Source: Minisyncoccota bacterium (lineage in GTDB: Bacteria > Patescibacteriota > Minisyncoccia > UBA6257 > XYB1-36-10). From it: a stretch of DNA of 6,711 nt. Both the position numbers and the translations under genes were made by a program. The stretch's first letter is position 1. Each line of letters begins with the position of its first letter. The notes below the pieces were generated by a model that was given only the letters and a program-made list of their open reading frames with translations, was not told where the DNA came from and made no database searches. Location of the stretch: positions 1 to 6,711 of the forward strand of contig JAQVXM010000035.1 of NCBI GenBank assembly GCA_028709185.1. Direction: 5' to 3'. Shown in pieces: positions 1-5,495 of this stretch.

Positions 1-135
1 CTGAAGCGTTCCGTCAGAAACATCGTTCACGCTTCCGGAAACCCTGAAGAAGCCAAATATGAAATTGAACTTTGGTTTCGTGAAAATGAAATCTTTAGTT
101 ATAATCGTGCCGACGAATCTGTTATGTTCGAATAA
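1..135 (+). CDS. ndk: Nucleoside diphosphate kinase, C-terminal fragment
   Basis: The last 44 codons of a gene that begins outside the window; reading frame 1 is open from base 1 to TAA at 133-135. The fragment contains VRNIVHASGNPEEAKYEIEL followed by WFRENEIFSY. This matches the end of NDP kinase: the RN-I-V/I-H-A/G-S segment carries the catalytic phospho-histidine (His at 28-30), and the E-A-x-x-E-I-x-L-W-F helix follows it. The family moves the gamma-phosphate of ATP onto nucleoside diphosphates through that phosphohistidine, in the cytoplasm. The tail ending in NRADESVMFE resembles archaeal/CPR-type enzymes more than the short E. coli form. An intrinsic terminator follows 21 bases later, so it is probably the last gene of its transcript. 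Confidence 0.85.
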   Translation: MKRSVRNIVHASGNPEEAKYEIELWFRENEIFSYNRADESVMFE

Positions 136-155
136 CCCTTTCCTTTTAAAGTATT

Positions 156-194
156 AAAATCCGCTTGTTTGTTTTTTAACTCAAGCGGATTTTG
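156..194 (+). terminator. Intrinsic terminator after ndk
   Basis: A perfect 12-bp inverted repeat: AAAATCCGCTTG at 156-167 pairs with CAAGCGGATTTT at 182-193. The loop is 14 nt and T-rich. The 3' arm ends in TTTT and the sequence continues G-TT-ATAATT. The A-run before and T-run after the GC core make it able to work in both directions. It sits 21 bases after the ndk stop. Confidence 0.75.
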
Positions 195-307
195 TTATAA
201 TTAAAACACGCGTAAAAATATAAAATATTTTTTCCTTTTTTTAATAAATCACCGGTTAGATTTTTTTAAAAAGAAACTTTCCTTTTTAAAATTCGTTTTA
301 TTTAACA
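195..307 (+). other. AT-rich leader region before the ABC gene
   Basis: Non-coding bases between the ndk terminator and the ABC transporter start. A perfect TATAAT lies at 196-201, but no good -35 hexamer sits 16-18 bases upstream of it. A TAAAAT at 287-292 would put the transcription start only about 10 bases before the TTG start codon. Either could drive the ABC gene; neither is convincing. No Shine-Dalgarno sequence precedes base 308. Confidence 0.3.
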
Positions 308-2062
308 TTGATTAAAAAAAAATATTCAACAAAAGACACGGTAAGAAATCTGAAAATCGCTTTAAGCCCGTGGAAAAAACAAATCTTTATTGGTCTTTTT
401 CTGTTTTTTCTCTCCTCTCTTATTTCAAGTTTTGTTCCTTTTATTTATGGCACAGCCACTGACGCCATATTTTCCGATTCTGATTTTAAAAAAGCCGGCA
501 TTTTAATTTTTGTCTGGATTTTTATTTCTCTTTTTAGAACTGGACTTGTGTATTTTGGTAGCCGTGTGCGGGGAAAAATTTTTATCGAAAGTTCTAACTT
601 TAATGTTCTTTCCCTTTATTTTCACTCTGTTTCTCTTCCGATGTCTTTTCATAAAAATAAAAAAATGGGTTCTTTGTCTCGTCGCATCAGTGATGGCATT
701 TTTCGCGGTTTGGAAAATTTCGTCAAAACTATTTTATTTTCTTTTTTTCCCAATCTTTTTCTTTTTATTTCCGCTTCCGTTATTTTGATTTTTGTGGAAT
801 GGCGTCTGGCTCTCGTTCTTTTTTCCGCTTCTTTAATCTATATTCTTATAGTTGTTTTTTATACGCGAACCATCACTTTTTTAAGAGAAAAAGCGCATAA
901 AGCCTATGAAAAAGCTTATGGCTTTTGTTTTGATTCTCTTTCTAATATTCATAATATAAAAATTACCAGTAACGAAAAATATGAGGAAAAAAGATTAAAG
1001 AAAGAATTTGATAAAGCGGAAAAAAAAGATTTGGATTTGCAAAAAATTTGGGAAAATCTTTCCGCTTGGCAGGGCGCTGTTTCTGATTTTGCCTTTGTGG
1101 CGGTTTTTGCTTTTGGTATTTTTCTCCTTTCAAAAGGAGAGCTTTCCGCCGGAAAACTTATTATGTTTGTCGGATACACTAATCTTCTTTTATCTCCTTT
1201 ATCCGGCCTAACCGGAGAATATCGGGTTTTTAAAGAAACCGGAGTTTTTCTTAATCGGGCGATGGATTTATTTAAAGAAAAATCAGAAAATCTTTCCATT
1301 GGAGAGGATTTGGATGTTTTGGGAAATATTGAATTCAAAAATGTTGTTTTTTCCTATGAAAACAACAAAAAACCGGTTCTTGATAAAATAAATTTTAAAA
1401 TAAATCAGGGTGAAGTTGTTGCTCTGGTCGGTAAAAGCGGCGTTGGAAAAACTACCATCATTGATCTCATCGGCGGTTATTATTTTCCTAACCGCGGGGA
1501 AGTTTTGATCGATGGTTTTGATACAAAAAAAATAAAACTTAATTCTCTTCGTTCGAAAATTGCCGTAGTTCCTCAGGAAGTTTCTCTTTTTAATGATAAT
1601 ATTCTTCAGAATATTAAATATGCCAATCCGACTGCTTCCGAAAAGGAAATAATTGAAGCCTCTAAAGCTTCAAACGCTGACGAATTTATCGGTAAATTTC
1701 CTAAAAAATATAAACAAAAAGTAGGGGAACGGGGCATTAAACTTTCTACCGGTCAAAAACAAAGAGTGGCTATCGCGAGGGCTCTTTTAAGAAATCCAAA
1801 AATTCTTATTTTAGACGAAGCCACTTCCGCTCTTGATTCGGAATCCGAACGCTTGGTTCAGGAAGCCCTCTCCCGTCTTGTTAAAAATCGCACTACTTTT
1901 GTTATCGCTCACCGCCTTTCCACTATTCAAAACGCCGATAAAATTATAGTTTTAGAAAATGGAAAAATCGCGGAAATGGGACGACATGATGATTTGATGA
2001 AAAATCCGTCCGGCATTTATCGCAACTTTTGGGAGCTCCAGTCTGCCCGCAAATCTGTTTAA
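308..2062 (+). CDS. ABC exporter half-transporter (fused membrane and ATPase domains)
   Basis: A 584-residue type-I ABC exporter subunit that would work as a dimer in the cytoplasmic membrane. Hydrophobic stretches at about residues 24-48, 62-84, 142-186 (two helices) and 258-302 (two helices) give the usual six-helix domain. The ATPase domain has Walker A GKSGVGKTT at 375-383 (Lys381), Q-loop Gln423, signature LSTGQ at 479-483, Walker B ILILDE with Asp503 and catalytic Glu504, and H-loop His535. All catalytic residues are present. LSTGQ for LSGGQ is a mild variant. No N-terminal C39 peptidase domain is present, so it does not itself cleave peptide leaders. The start is TTG; a stop at 287-289 in the same frame excludes a long upstream extension, and no ATG lies nearby. 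The substrate (lipid, drug or peptide) cannot be read from the sequence. It is convergent with the peptide-system genes, so a link to them is only a possibility. Confidence 0.93.
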   Translation: MIKKKYSTKDTVRNLKIALSPWKKQIFIGLFLFFLSSLISSFVPFIYGTATDAIFSDSDFKKAGILIFVWIFISLFRTGLVYFGSRVRGKIFIESSNFNVLSLYFHSVSLPMSFHKNKKMGSLSRRISDGIFRGLENFVKTILFSFFPNLFLFISASVILIFVEWRLALVLFSASLIYILIVVFYTRTITFLREKAHKAYEKAYGFCFDSLSNIHNIKITSNEKYEEKRLKKEFDKAEKKDLDLQKIWENLSAWQGAVSDFAFVAVFAFGIFLLSKGELSAGKLIMFVGYTNLLLSPLSGLTGEYRVFKETGVFLNRAMDLFKEKSENLSIGEDLDVLGNIEFKNVVFSYENNKKPVLDKINFKINQGEVVALVGKSGVGKTTIIDLIGGYYFPNRGEVLIDGFDTKKIKLNSLRSKIAVVPQEVSLFNDNILQNIKYANPTASEKEIIEASKASNADEFIGKFPKKYKQKVGERGIKLSTGQKQRVAIARALLRNPKILILDEATSALDSESERLVQEALSRLVKNRTTFVIAHRLSTIQNADKIIVLENGKIAEMGRHDDLMKNPSGIYRNFWELQSARKSV

Positions 2063-2259
2063 AAAAATAATCTTTTTGTTTTTTTCTTTAAAGAATAGAA
2101 AGTATAAAAACATATTGGTCATTTTCCACAATGTTTTCATAAAGACGGCTTTGTCCGCCTGGCTCAAAAAAATAAAAGAAATATTGTCTTTCGATATTAT
2201 CGTTTTCAGTTTTTCTTTAACAATAAACCTGATTATCTCGCATCTTTCCTTATTTTAAA
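2063..2259. other. Convergent intergenic region
   Basis: Lies between the stops of the ABC gene (+) and the transglutaminase-like gene (-). It contains T-runs directly after the ABC stop and a loopless palindrome TTCTTTAAAGAA at 2084-2095. It also holds an imperfect hairpin at 2143-2160 (AGACGG/CCGCCT, loop of 6). Read as minus-strand RNA that stem has a G-U pair and is complete, followed by a short UCUUUA. It could end the minus-strand transcript, but the T-tract is poor. Short open frames here on either strand lack ribosome binding sites and protein-like composition. Confidence 0.4.
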
Positions 2260-2796
2260 TTATATTTTTTCCAGATTTTTTTCTTTTAAAAATTTTTCAA
2301 AAACTTTTTTTAAGTCGTCAAAACCGCGTATTTCAAGATCCCAGGAATCCAATCCCTCACCTATCTTTTTAAATCTTTTTCCATACCACGCTTTTAAACA
2401 AGCTCCTTGTGGGTCAACTATAAACCACTCGCCGTCAAAAAAAACTTCTACAAAAACATGTCCGGCGAGAGCATTAAAATCAGGGTTACTCAACCAATCC
2501 GCGTTTATAGTTTCCACGTATTTGGTTGGAATACCTTTAGCTCTCGCGATAGTCAGAAACGCCAAAGCGTAATCGGTGCATCCAGTCGCTCGCCTGCTGT
2601 TTATTATTTCTTCCGCGGTTCTTTTTCTGAAGTTTTCTTTTTTAAAATCCGGTTTTTCGTCCAATTTGATGTTTTTATGAATCCACGCCAAGATTTTCAT
2701 TATTGCGGATAAACCGACTCCTTCTATTTCCGCCGCCACCGCAGAAATATTTTCGGAAATTTTTGTCTGTTCTCCGGAATTTAAAAAGTCGCTCAT
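2260..2796 (-). CDS. Transglutaminase-like superfamily protein
   Basis: A 178-residue protein with the papain-like transglutaminase core. The catalytic Cys73 lies in ATGCTDYALAF, His113 in AGHVFVEV, and Asp128 in WFIVDPQG, in the order and spacing of the family. In bacteria such domains are mostly thiol peptidases or amidases, some of them transferases; the substrate here is unknown. There is no signal peptide or membrane segment, so it is probably cytoplasmic. It starts 30 bases after the maturase stop, on the same strand, without a visible Shine-Dalgarno sequence. A near-consensus promoter in the 3' end of the maturase gene could transcribe it separately. Its codon choice (TCC, GCG) looks closer to the flanking genes than to the maturase. 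Processing of the adjacent peptide is possible, but an unrelated housekeeping role is as likely. The start could also lie at an internal Met (residue 33), but the upstream ATG is preferred because it gives a full-length N-terminal helix. Confidence 0.8.
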   Translation of the reverse strand: MSDFLNSGEQTKISENISAVAAEIEGVGLSAIMKILAWIHKNIKLDEKPDFKKENFRKRTAEEIINSRRATGCTDYALAFLTIARAKGIPTKYVETINADWLSNPDFNALAGHVFVEVFFDGEWFIVDPQGACLKAWYGKRFKKIGEGLDSWDLEIRGFDDLKKVFEKFLKEKNLEKI

Positions 2797-2812
2797 AAGT
2801 TTATTTAAATAA

Positions 2813-2838
2813 AATAGCGAGTGTTTTCACTCGCTATT
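2813..2838 (-). other. 11-bp hairpin overlapping the maturase stop codon
   Basis: AATAGCGAGTG at 2813-2823 and CACTCGCTATT at 2828-2838 form a perfect 11-bp stem with a 4-nt loop. The maturase TGA stop (2829-2827) lies at the loop edge. In minus-strand RNA the stem is followed by TTATTTAAAT, so it may act as a partial terminator or attenuator for the peptide-maturase transcript. It overlaps the -10 element of the candidate downstream promoter. Confidence 0.55.
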
Positions 2839-3954
2839 ATAGCAATTTATCCTTTCTTTATCAATCAAGCCATAATCGTCTAAATAACGTTCGATTTCAG
2901 GTAAAATAATTTTCATAGATTCGCAAAAATAAAAATGACCAAAAGAGTTTGTTCCCATTTTTAATCTATGGACCGGACAACCATTGTGACACATTTCCAG
3001 CCATCTGCATTTTTCGCACATGCGATCAGAACAAGCGATTCGTCTCTGTATGTCATTTAACATTCCTCCGTTCCTAAAAATGTAATCTATAGGATTTTTG
3101 TTTAAATCTCCAATCATAAAATCTTCACGATCAAGCAATCGTCCGCAAAAGAAAGCTTCTCCTTTGTGATTGATGGATATAAATTCCGAACAATCTTTTC
3201 GGCAAACACACAACTTCGACTCTCCCCCTATCAATCCCTGAATCAAACTATCAAATAATTGTATTTTTAATCTGGGATCATTTCTTTTTGTCCATAACTT
3301 AAATATATTAAACAAGAACCGACCCCATTGATTCGGGTTGATGGAATAATCCTCCAATTCTCCATTTTCTCTAAAATCGGCCGCTGGAGAAAAATTAAGT
3401 CTGAATAAATTGTTTTGACAGAAAAAATCTAACATCTCTTCTTCGCATCCCAAACTTTCTTTCGTCACCACAGCCACTATTCCAACGTTAATTTCTTTTT
3501 CTGACATTAATTTAATCGACTTCATTACTTCATCAAACGTTCCCTTTCCATCTAAAAATCTTCTGTGTTTATCGTGTATTTTTTTCGGCCCATCAAGACT
3601 TACGCCCGCGCTAAAATCATACTTCTTCAAGAAATCACACCATTCGCTATTTATGGCGATTCCGTTTGTTTGTATAGAGTTGTAGAACTTCCTATCTTTT
3701 AGAACGCATTTTTGGTGTTTAATCGCTCTTTCGTAGAAATCCACTCCAGCAAGTGTTGGTTCTCCTCCGTGCCATATAAACTTAAAAAAATTCTGTTTGG
3801 ATTCGGATAAATTTTTTATCACATTAAGCAATATTTTATCCTCCATAACGTTAATTTTTTCAGGTAAAATACGCAATATTTTATGATAACAATAATCGCA
3901 GTTTATATTGCATTCGGTTGAAACAGGTTTCATCACTGGCGTTACTTTTATCAT
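2827..3954 (-). CDS. Radical SAM/SPASM peptide maturase
   Basis: A 375-residue enzyme. The radical SAM cluster motif CX3CX2C is at Cys15, Cys19 and Cys22 (ECNINCDYCY), followed by WHGGEPTLAG at 61-70, typical of the sulfatase-maturase/peptide-maturase branch, and SLDGP at 119-123. The C-terminus fits the SPASM pattern exactly: C255-X9-G-X4-C270, then C313-X2-C316-X5-C322-X3-C326, then C344, enough for two auxiliary 4Fe-4S clusters. The family uses S-adenosylmethionine-derived radicals to modify side chains of small peptides. There is no N-terminal RRE (leader-binding) domain, since the barrel begins within the first few residues. It starts 60 bases after a small Tyr/Asp-rich peptide gene on the same strand, which is its likely substrate. 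A modest SD (GGAG at 3968-3965) lies 10 bases before the ATG. A sulfatase-maturase role is less likely, as no sulfatase is present. Ile is mostly ATA near the start of the gene, unlike the neighbours. Confidence 0.9.
   Translation of the reverse strand: MIKVTPVMKPVSTECNINCDYCYHKILRILPEKINVMEDKILLNVIKNLSESKQNFFKFIWHGGEPTLAGVDFYERAIKHQKCVLKDRKFYNSIQTNGIAINSEWCDFLKKYDFSAGVSLDGPKKIHDKHRRFLDGKGTFDEVMKSIKLMSEKEINVGIVAVVTKESLGCEEEMLDFFCQNNLFRLNFSPAADFRENGELEDYSINPNQWGRFLFNIFKLWTKRNDPRLKIQLFDSLIQGLIGGESKLCVCRKDCSEFISINHKGEAFFCGRLLDREDFMIGDLNKNPIDYIFRNGGMLNDIQRRIACSDRMCEKCRWLEMCHNGCPVHRLKMGTNSFGHFYFCESMKIILPEIERYLDDYGLIDKERINCYNSE
2836..2864 (-). promoter_or_regulatory. Candidate sigma70-type promoter for the transglutaminase-like gene
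   Basis: On the minus strand TTGATA (2864-2859) is followed by exactly 17 bases and then a perfect TATAAT (2841-2836), an 11 of 12 match to consensus. It lies inside the last codons of the maturase gene and would start a transcript about 30 bases before the ATG at 2796. The start point would fall in the upstream arm of the hairpin, leaving a residual GAGTG/CACTC stem near the 5' end. AT-rich DNA produces such matches by chance, hence the moderate confidence. Confidence 0.5.
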
Positions 3955-3978
3955 GATTGATTATCTCCGCTATTATTT

Positions 3979-4010
3979 TGTCCGGAAGTCATTTGTACGA
4001 CTTCCGGACA
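3979..4010 (-). promoter_or_regulatory. Perfect 12-bp hairpin between precursor and maturase
   Basis: TGTCCGGAAGTC (3979-3990) and GACTTCCGGACA (3999-4010) form a perfect 12-bp GC-rich stem with an 8-nt loop. It begins 4 bases after the precursor stop. No T-run follows it in the minus direction (AAATAATAGC), so it is not a standard intrinsic terminator. It is more likely an RNA-stabilising or processing element that keeps the peptide message above the maturase message, as seen between precursor and maturation genes of many RiPP operons. Confidence 0.8.
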
Positions 4011-4014
4011 TTCT

Positions 4015-4179
4015 TCACACCGCGTCTTCGTAATCGCCATATTGAGTGTCGCCGTAACCATCATTATATCCGGTTTCCGTATGACACCCGTATCCAGCTT
4101 CTCTATCCCTGATTTTTTCTTTATTTCTGACAGCTTCAATAAGAATATCCGGTAAAACATTTTTCTTTTTTTCCTTCAT
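4015..4179 (-). CDS. Putative RiPP precursor peptide with Tyr-X-Asp repeats
   Basis: A 54-residue peptide, not recognised as a named family. Residues 1-29 are a charged, Lys/Glu-rich leader with an amphipathic section (VLPDILIEAV at 8-17). From Tyr30 the composition changes to Gly/Tyr/Asp: YGC at 30-32, then Y38-N-D40, Y42-G-D44, Y47-G-D49 and Y50-E-D52, ending in Ala-Val. The start is ATG at 4179-4177. It is set by a perfect AGGAGGTGAT Shine-Dalgarno sequence 5 bases upstream; an ATG at 4224 in the same frame lacks one and would read through it. The next gene is a radical SAM/SPASM enzyme 60 bases downstream. That pairing plus the repeated motif supports a peptide substrate whose Tyr (and Asp or Cys) side chains are cross-linked. 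The cross-link chemistry is inference. The leader cleavage site is not evident; the Ala28-Gly29 boundary is a guess. Confidence 0.82.
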   Translation of the reverse strand: MKEKKKNVLPDILIEAVRNKEKIRDREAGYGCHTETGYNDGYGDTQYGDYEDAV

Positions 4180-4183
4180 CTTT

Positions 4184-4195
4184 ATCACCTCCTTT
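4184..4195 (-). promoter_or_regulatory. Strong Shine-Dalgarno sequence of the precursor gene
   Basis: The minus strand reads AAAGGAGGTGAT, fully complementary to the usual 16S anti-SD tail, and ends 4-5 bases before the ATG at 4179. No other gene in the window has anything comparable: the maturase has only GGAG, and the ABC, transglutaminase-like, GT4 and DUF4012 genes have none that is clear. It fixes the start and implies high expression of the peptide. Confidence 0.85.
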
Positions 4196-4226
4196 CTTCT
4201 TTGAGTTTTTAAACAACTATCCAAAG

Positions 4227-4254
4227 TTTATCTCTTTTTTCCGTTTTTTGTCAA
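4227..4254 (-). promoter_or_regulatory. Candidate promoter of the precursor-maturase operon
   Basis: A perfect -35 TTGACA (4254-4249), a 16-base spacer and a weaker -10 GATAAA (4232-4227) on the minus strand. Transcription would start near 4220, giving a leader of about 40 nt before the precursor ATG. Two abutting short inverted repeats, CTTC-AG-GAAG (4255-4264) and AAGAG-GG-CTCTT (4262-4273), lie directly upstream of the -35 and could be an operator, though they are short. Confidence 0.5.
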
Positions 4255-4345
4255 CTTCAGGAAGAGGGCTCTTGTTTTCTACATCTTTTTTTGAGAATAG
4301 ATTTTAATGGCTTTCTTTAATTTTACGGGCTAAAATATAAAGGCG
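4255..4345. other. Divergent intergenic region upstream of the glycosyltransferase
   Basis: Separates the minus-strand peptide operon from the plus-strand glycosyltransferase. TAAAAT at 4331-4336 could be a -10 for the plus strand, with no clear -35, and would give an almost leaderless transcript. AAAGG at 4339-4343 is too close to the ATG to be a normal ribosome binding site. No RNA gene or further ORF is visible. Confidence 0.3.
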
Positions 4346-5491
4346 ATGAATATCTTGATTGATGTCCGTTTTCTTGGAAAAGAAACTATGTCCGGAGTGG
4401 GGGAATATGCTTCTTCACTGATAGCTGAACTTATTAAAAGTTCTCCCGAACAAAACTTTAAACTTCTTTATAACGGCTGGCATAAAAATCCGCCTCCTTT
4501 TTTATGGACAGAGAGAAAGAATGTGGAGATTATTGATTGGAATTTGCCGAATAAATTTTTTAATCTTTCTTCTAAAATTTTTAATTGGCCCAATATTGAA
4601 AAAATTGCCCGTCCGAATATAGCTTTTAGTCCTCATCTTCAATCGCTTTCTTTAAAAAATACTCCTCATGTTCTTACTATTCACGACCTTTCTTTTCTTC
4701 ACTACCCCTCTTTTTTTTCAAAAAGTCAGCGTCTTTGGCACTTCTTGCAAAATTGCCGCGCTCAGTCAAAAAAAGCTTCCCATATTATTACTGACTCTGA
4801 ATTCACCAAAAGCGATCTTATTGATTTTTTTAAAATTCCTCCCGAAAAAATTTCCGTTGTTTATCCTGGAATCAACTCTTCTTTTCGCTTTCTTCAAACG
4901 GAAAAAGAAAAAGAAGATTTAAATAAATTCGTTAAAAAACAAAATCTTTTTAATCCTTACCTTCTTTATCTTGGCTCTTTTGAGCCGAGAAAAAACATTT
5001 CCGCTGTTATCCGCGCTTTTAATGAAGTAAAAAAGGAAAAAGATTTTTCCGAACTCGAACTCGTTCTTGCCGGTTCTAAAGAATGGCTTTTTGATGAAGT
5101 AAGAAGAGAAATTTTTTCCTCTCCGTTTCGCAATTTTATAAAAATAAAAAACAACATTATTCCGTCCGAACGTGTTTTCTTGTATAATGAAGCTAAGGCC
5201 TTCCTTTACCCCAGCTTTTTTGAAGGCTTTGGTTTTCCGCCTCTTGAAGCGCAAAGTTGCGGTATTCCGGTTATTGCCGGAAACCGCTCTTCTTTGCCGG
5301 AAATTCTAGGTGATTCCGCCATTCTCGTTGATCCTTGGAAAATTTCCGAACTCACCTTTGCTATAAAAAAAATTATGCTTGAAAAAAATTTAAGCGAAGA
5401 TCTTAAAAAAAGGGGATTGGAAAATGTTAAAAAATTCAACTGGACTTTTTCCGCTTCGAAAATTTTAAAAATTTTATCTTCTCAAATTTAA
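4346..5491 (+). CDS. GT4-family glycosyltransferase
   Basis: A 381-residue GT-B fold enzyme of the group 1/GT4 type, a full family length. The N-terminal domain opens with MNILIDVRFL and has the glycine-rich acceptor loop MSGVGEYASSL (15-25) and TIHDLSFLHYP. The C-terminal nucleotide-sugar domain has YLGSFEPRKN (EPRKN at 213-217, with the basic residues that contact the donor phosphates). It also has the E-X7-E motif FFEGFGFPPLE with Glu293 and Glu301, followed by CGIPVIAGNRSSLPEILGDS. It is a retaining transferase, closest in style to mannosyl/rhamnosyl transferases of surface polysaccharide assembly; the sugar cannot be assigned. No membrane segments, so cytoplasmic or peripheral. It is followed after 4 bases by a DUF4012 gene, probably one operon. 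The opposite strand carries several long open frames only because of the TTT/CTT-rich codons. Confidence 0.92.
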   Translation: MNILIDVRFLGKETMSGVGEYASSLIAELIKSSPEQNFKLLYNGWHKNPPPFLWTERKNVEIIDWNLPNKFFNLSSKIFNWPNIEKIARPNIAFSPHLQSLSLKNTPHVLTIHDLSFLHYPSFFSKSQRLWHFLQNCRAQSKKASHIITDSEFTKSDLIDFFKIPPEKISVVYPGINSSFRFLQTEKEKEDLNKFVKKQNLFNPYLLYLGSFEPRKNISAVIRAFNEVKKEKDFSELELVLAGSKEWLFDEVRREIFSSPFRNFIKIKNNIIPSERVFLYNEAKAFLYPSFFEGFGFPPLEAQSCGIPVIAGNRSSLPEILGDSAILVDPWKISELTFAIKKIMLEKNLSEDLKKRGLENVKKFNWTFSASKILKILSSQI

Positions 5492-5495
5492 ATTC

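Noticed and set aside
949..1338. 129-codon minus-strand ORF inside the ABC gene
   Set aside because: Shadow of a well-supported ABC transporter; it arises from TTT/CTT-rich codons that lack stops on the opposite strand.
1952..2258. Short ORFs on both strands across the convergent gap (2076-2258 plus, 1952-2167 minus)
   Set aside because: No ribosome binding sites, Phe/Lys/Ile-biased composition, overlap with the ABC 3' end, and no recognisable motif.
2407..2712. 101-codon plus-strand ORF
   Set aside because: Antisense to the transglutaminase-like gene, which has its complete catalytic triad.
3979..4010. Intergenic hairpin as an intrinsic terminator or CRISPR-like repeat
   Set aside because: No T-run follows on the minus strand, and only one copy is present with no spacer array.
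2827..4017. Possible alternative genetic code (UGA as Gly), known in some CPR lineages
   Set aside because: TGA ends both the precursor and the maturase at sensible positions, and no in-frame TGA interrupts any conserved domain.
3951..4160. Minus-strand ORF of 69 codons overlapping the precursor and touching the maturase start
   Set aside because: It has no ribosome binding site, runs through the intergenic hairpin and lies in a shifted frame of the precursor. The precursor frame has the perfect SD and the repeated motif.
4180..4224. Upstream in-frame ATG that would extend the precursor by 15 residues
   Set aside because: The extension would translate the perfect Shine-Dalgarno sequence itself, has no SD of its own, and starts within a few bases of the predicted transcription start.
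4919..5439. Several minus-strand ORFs inside the GT4 gene
   Set aside because: Antisense shadows of a clear glycosyltransferase; no start signals.
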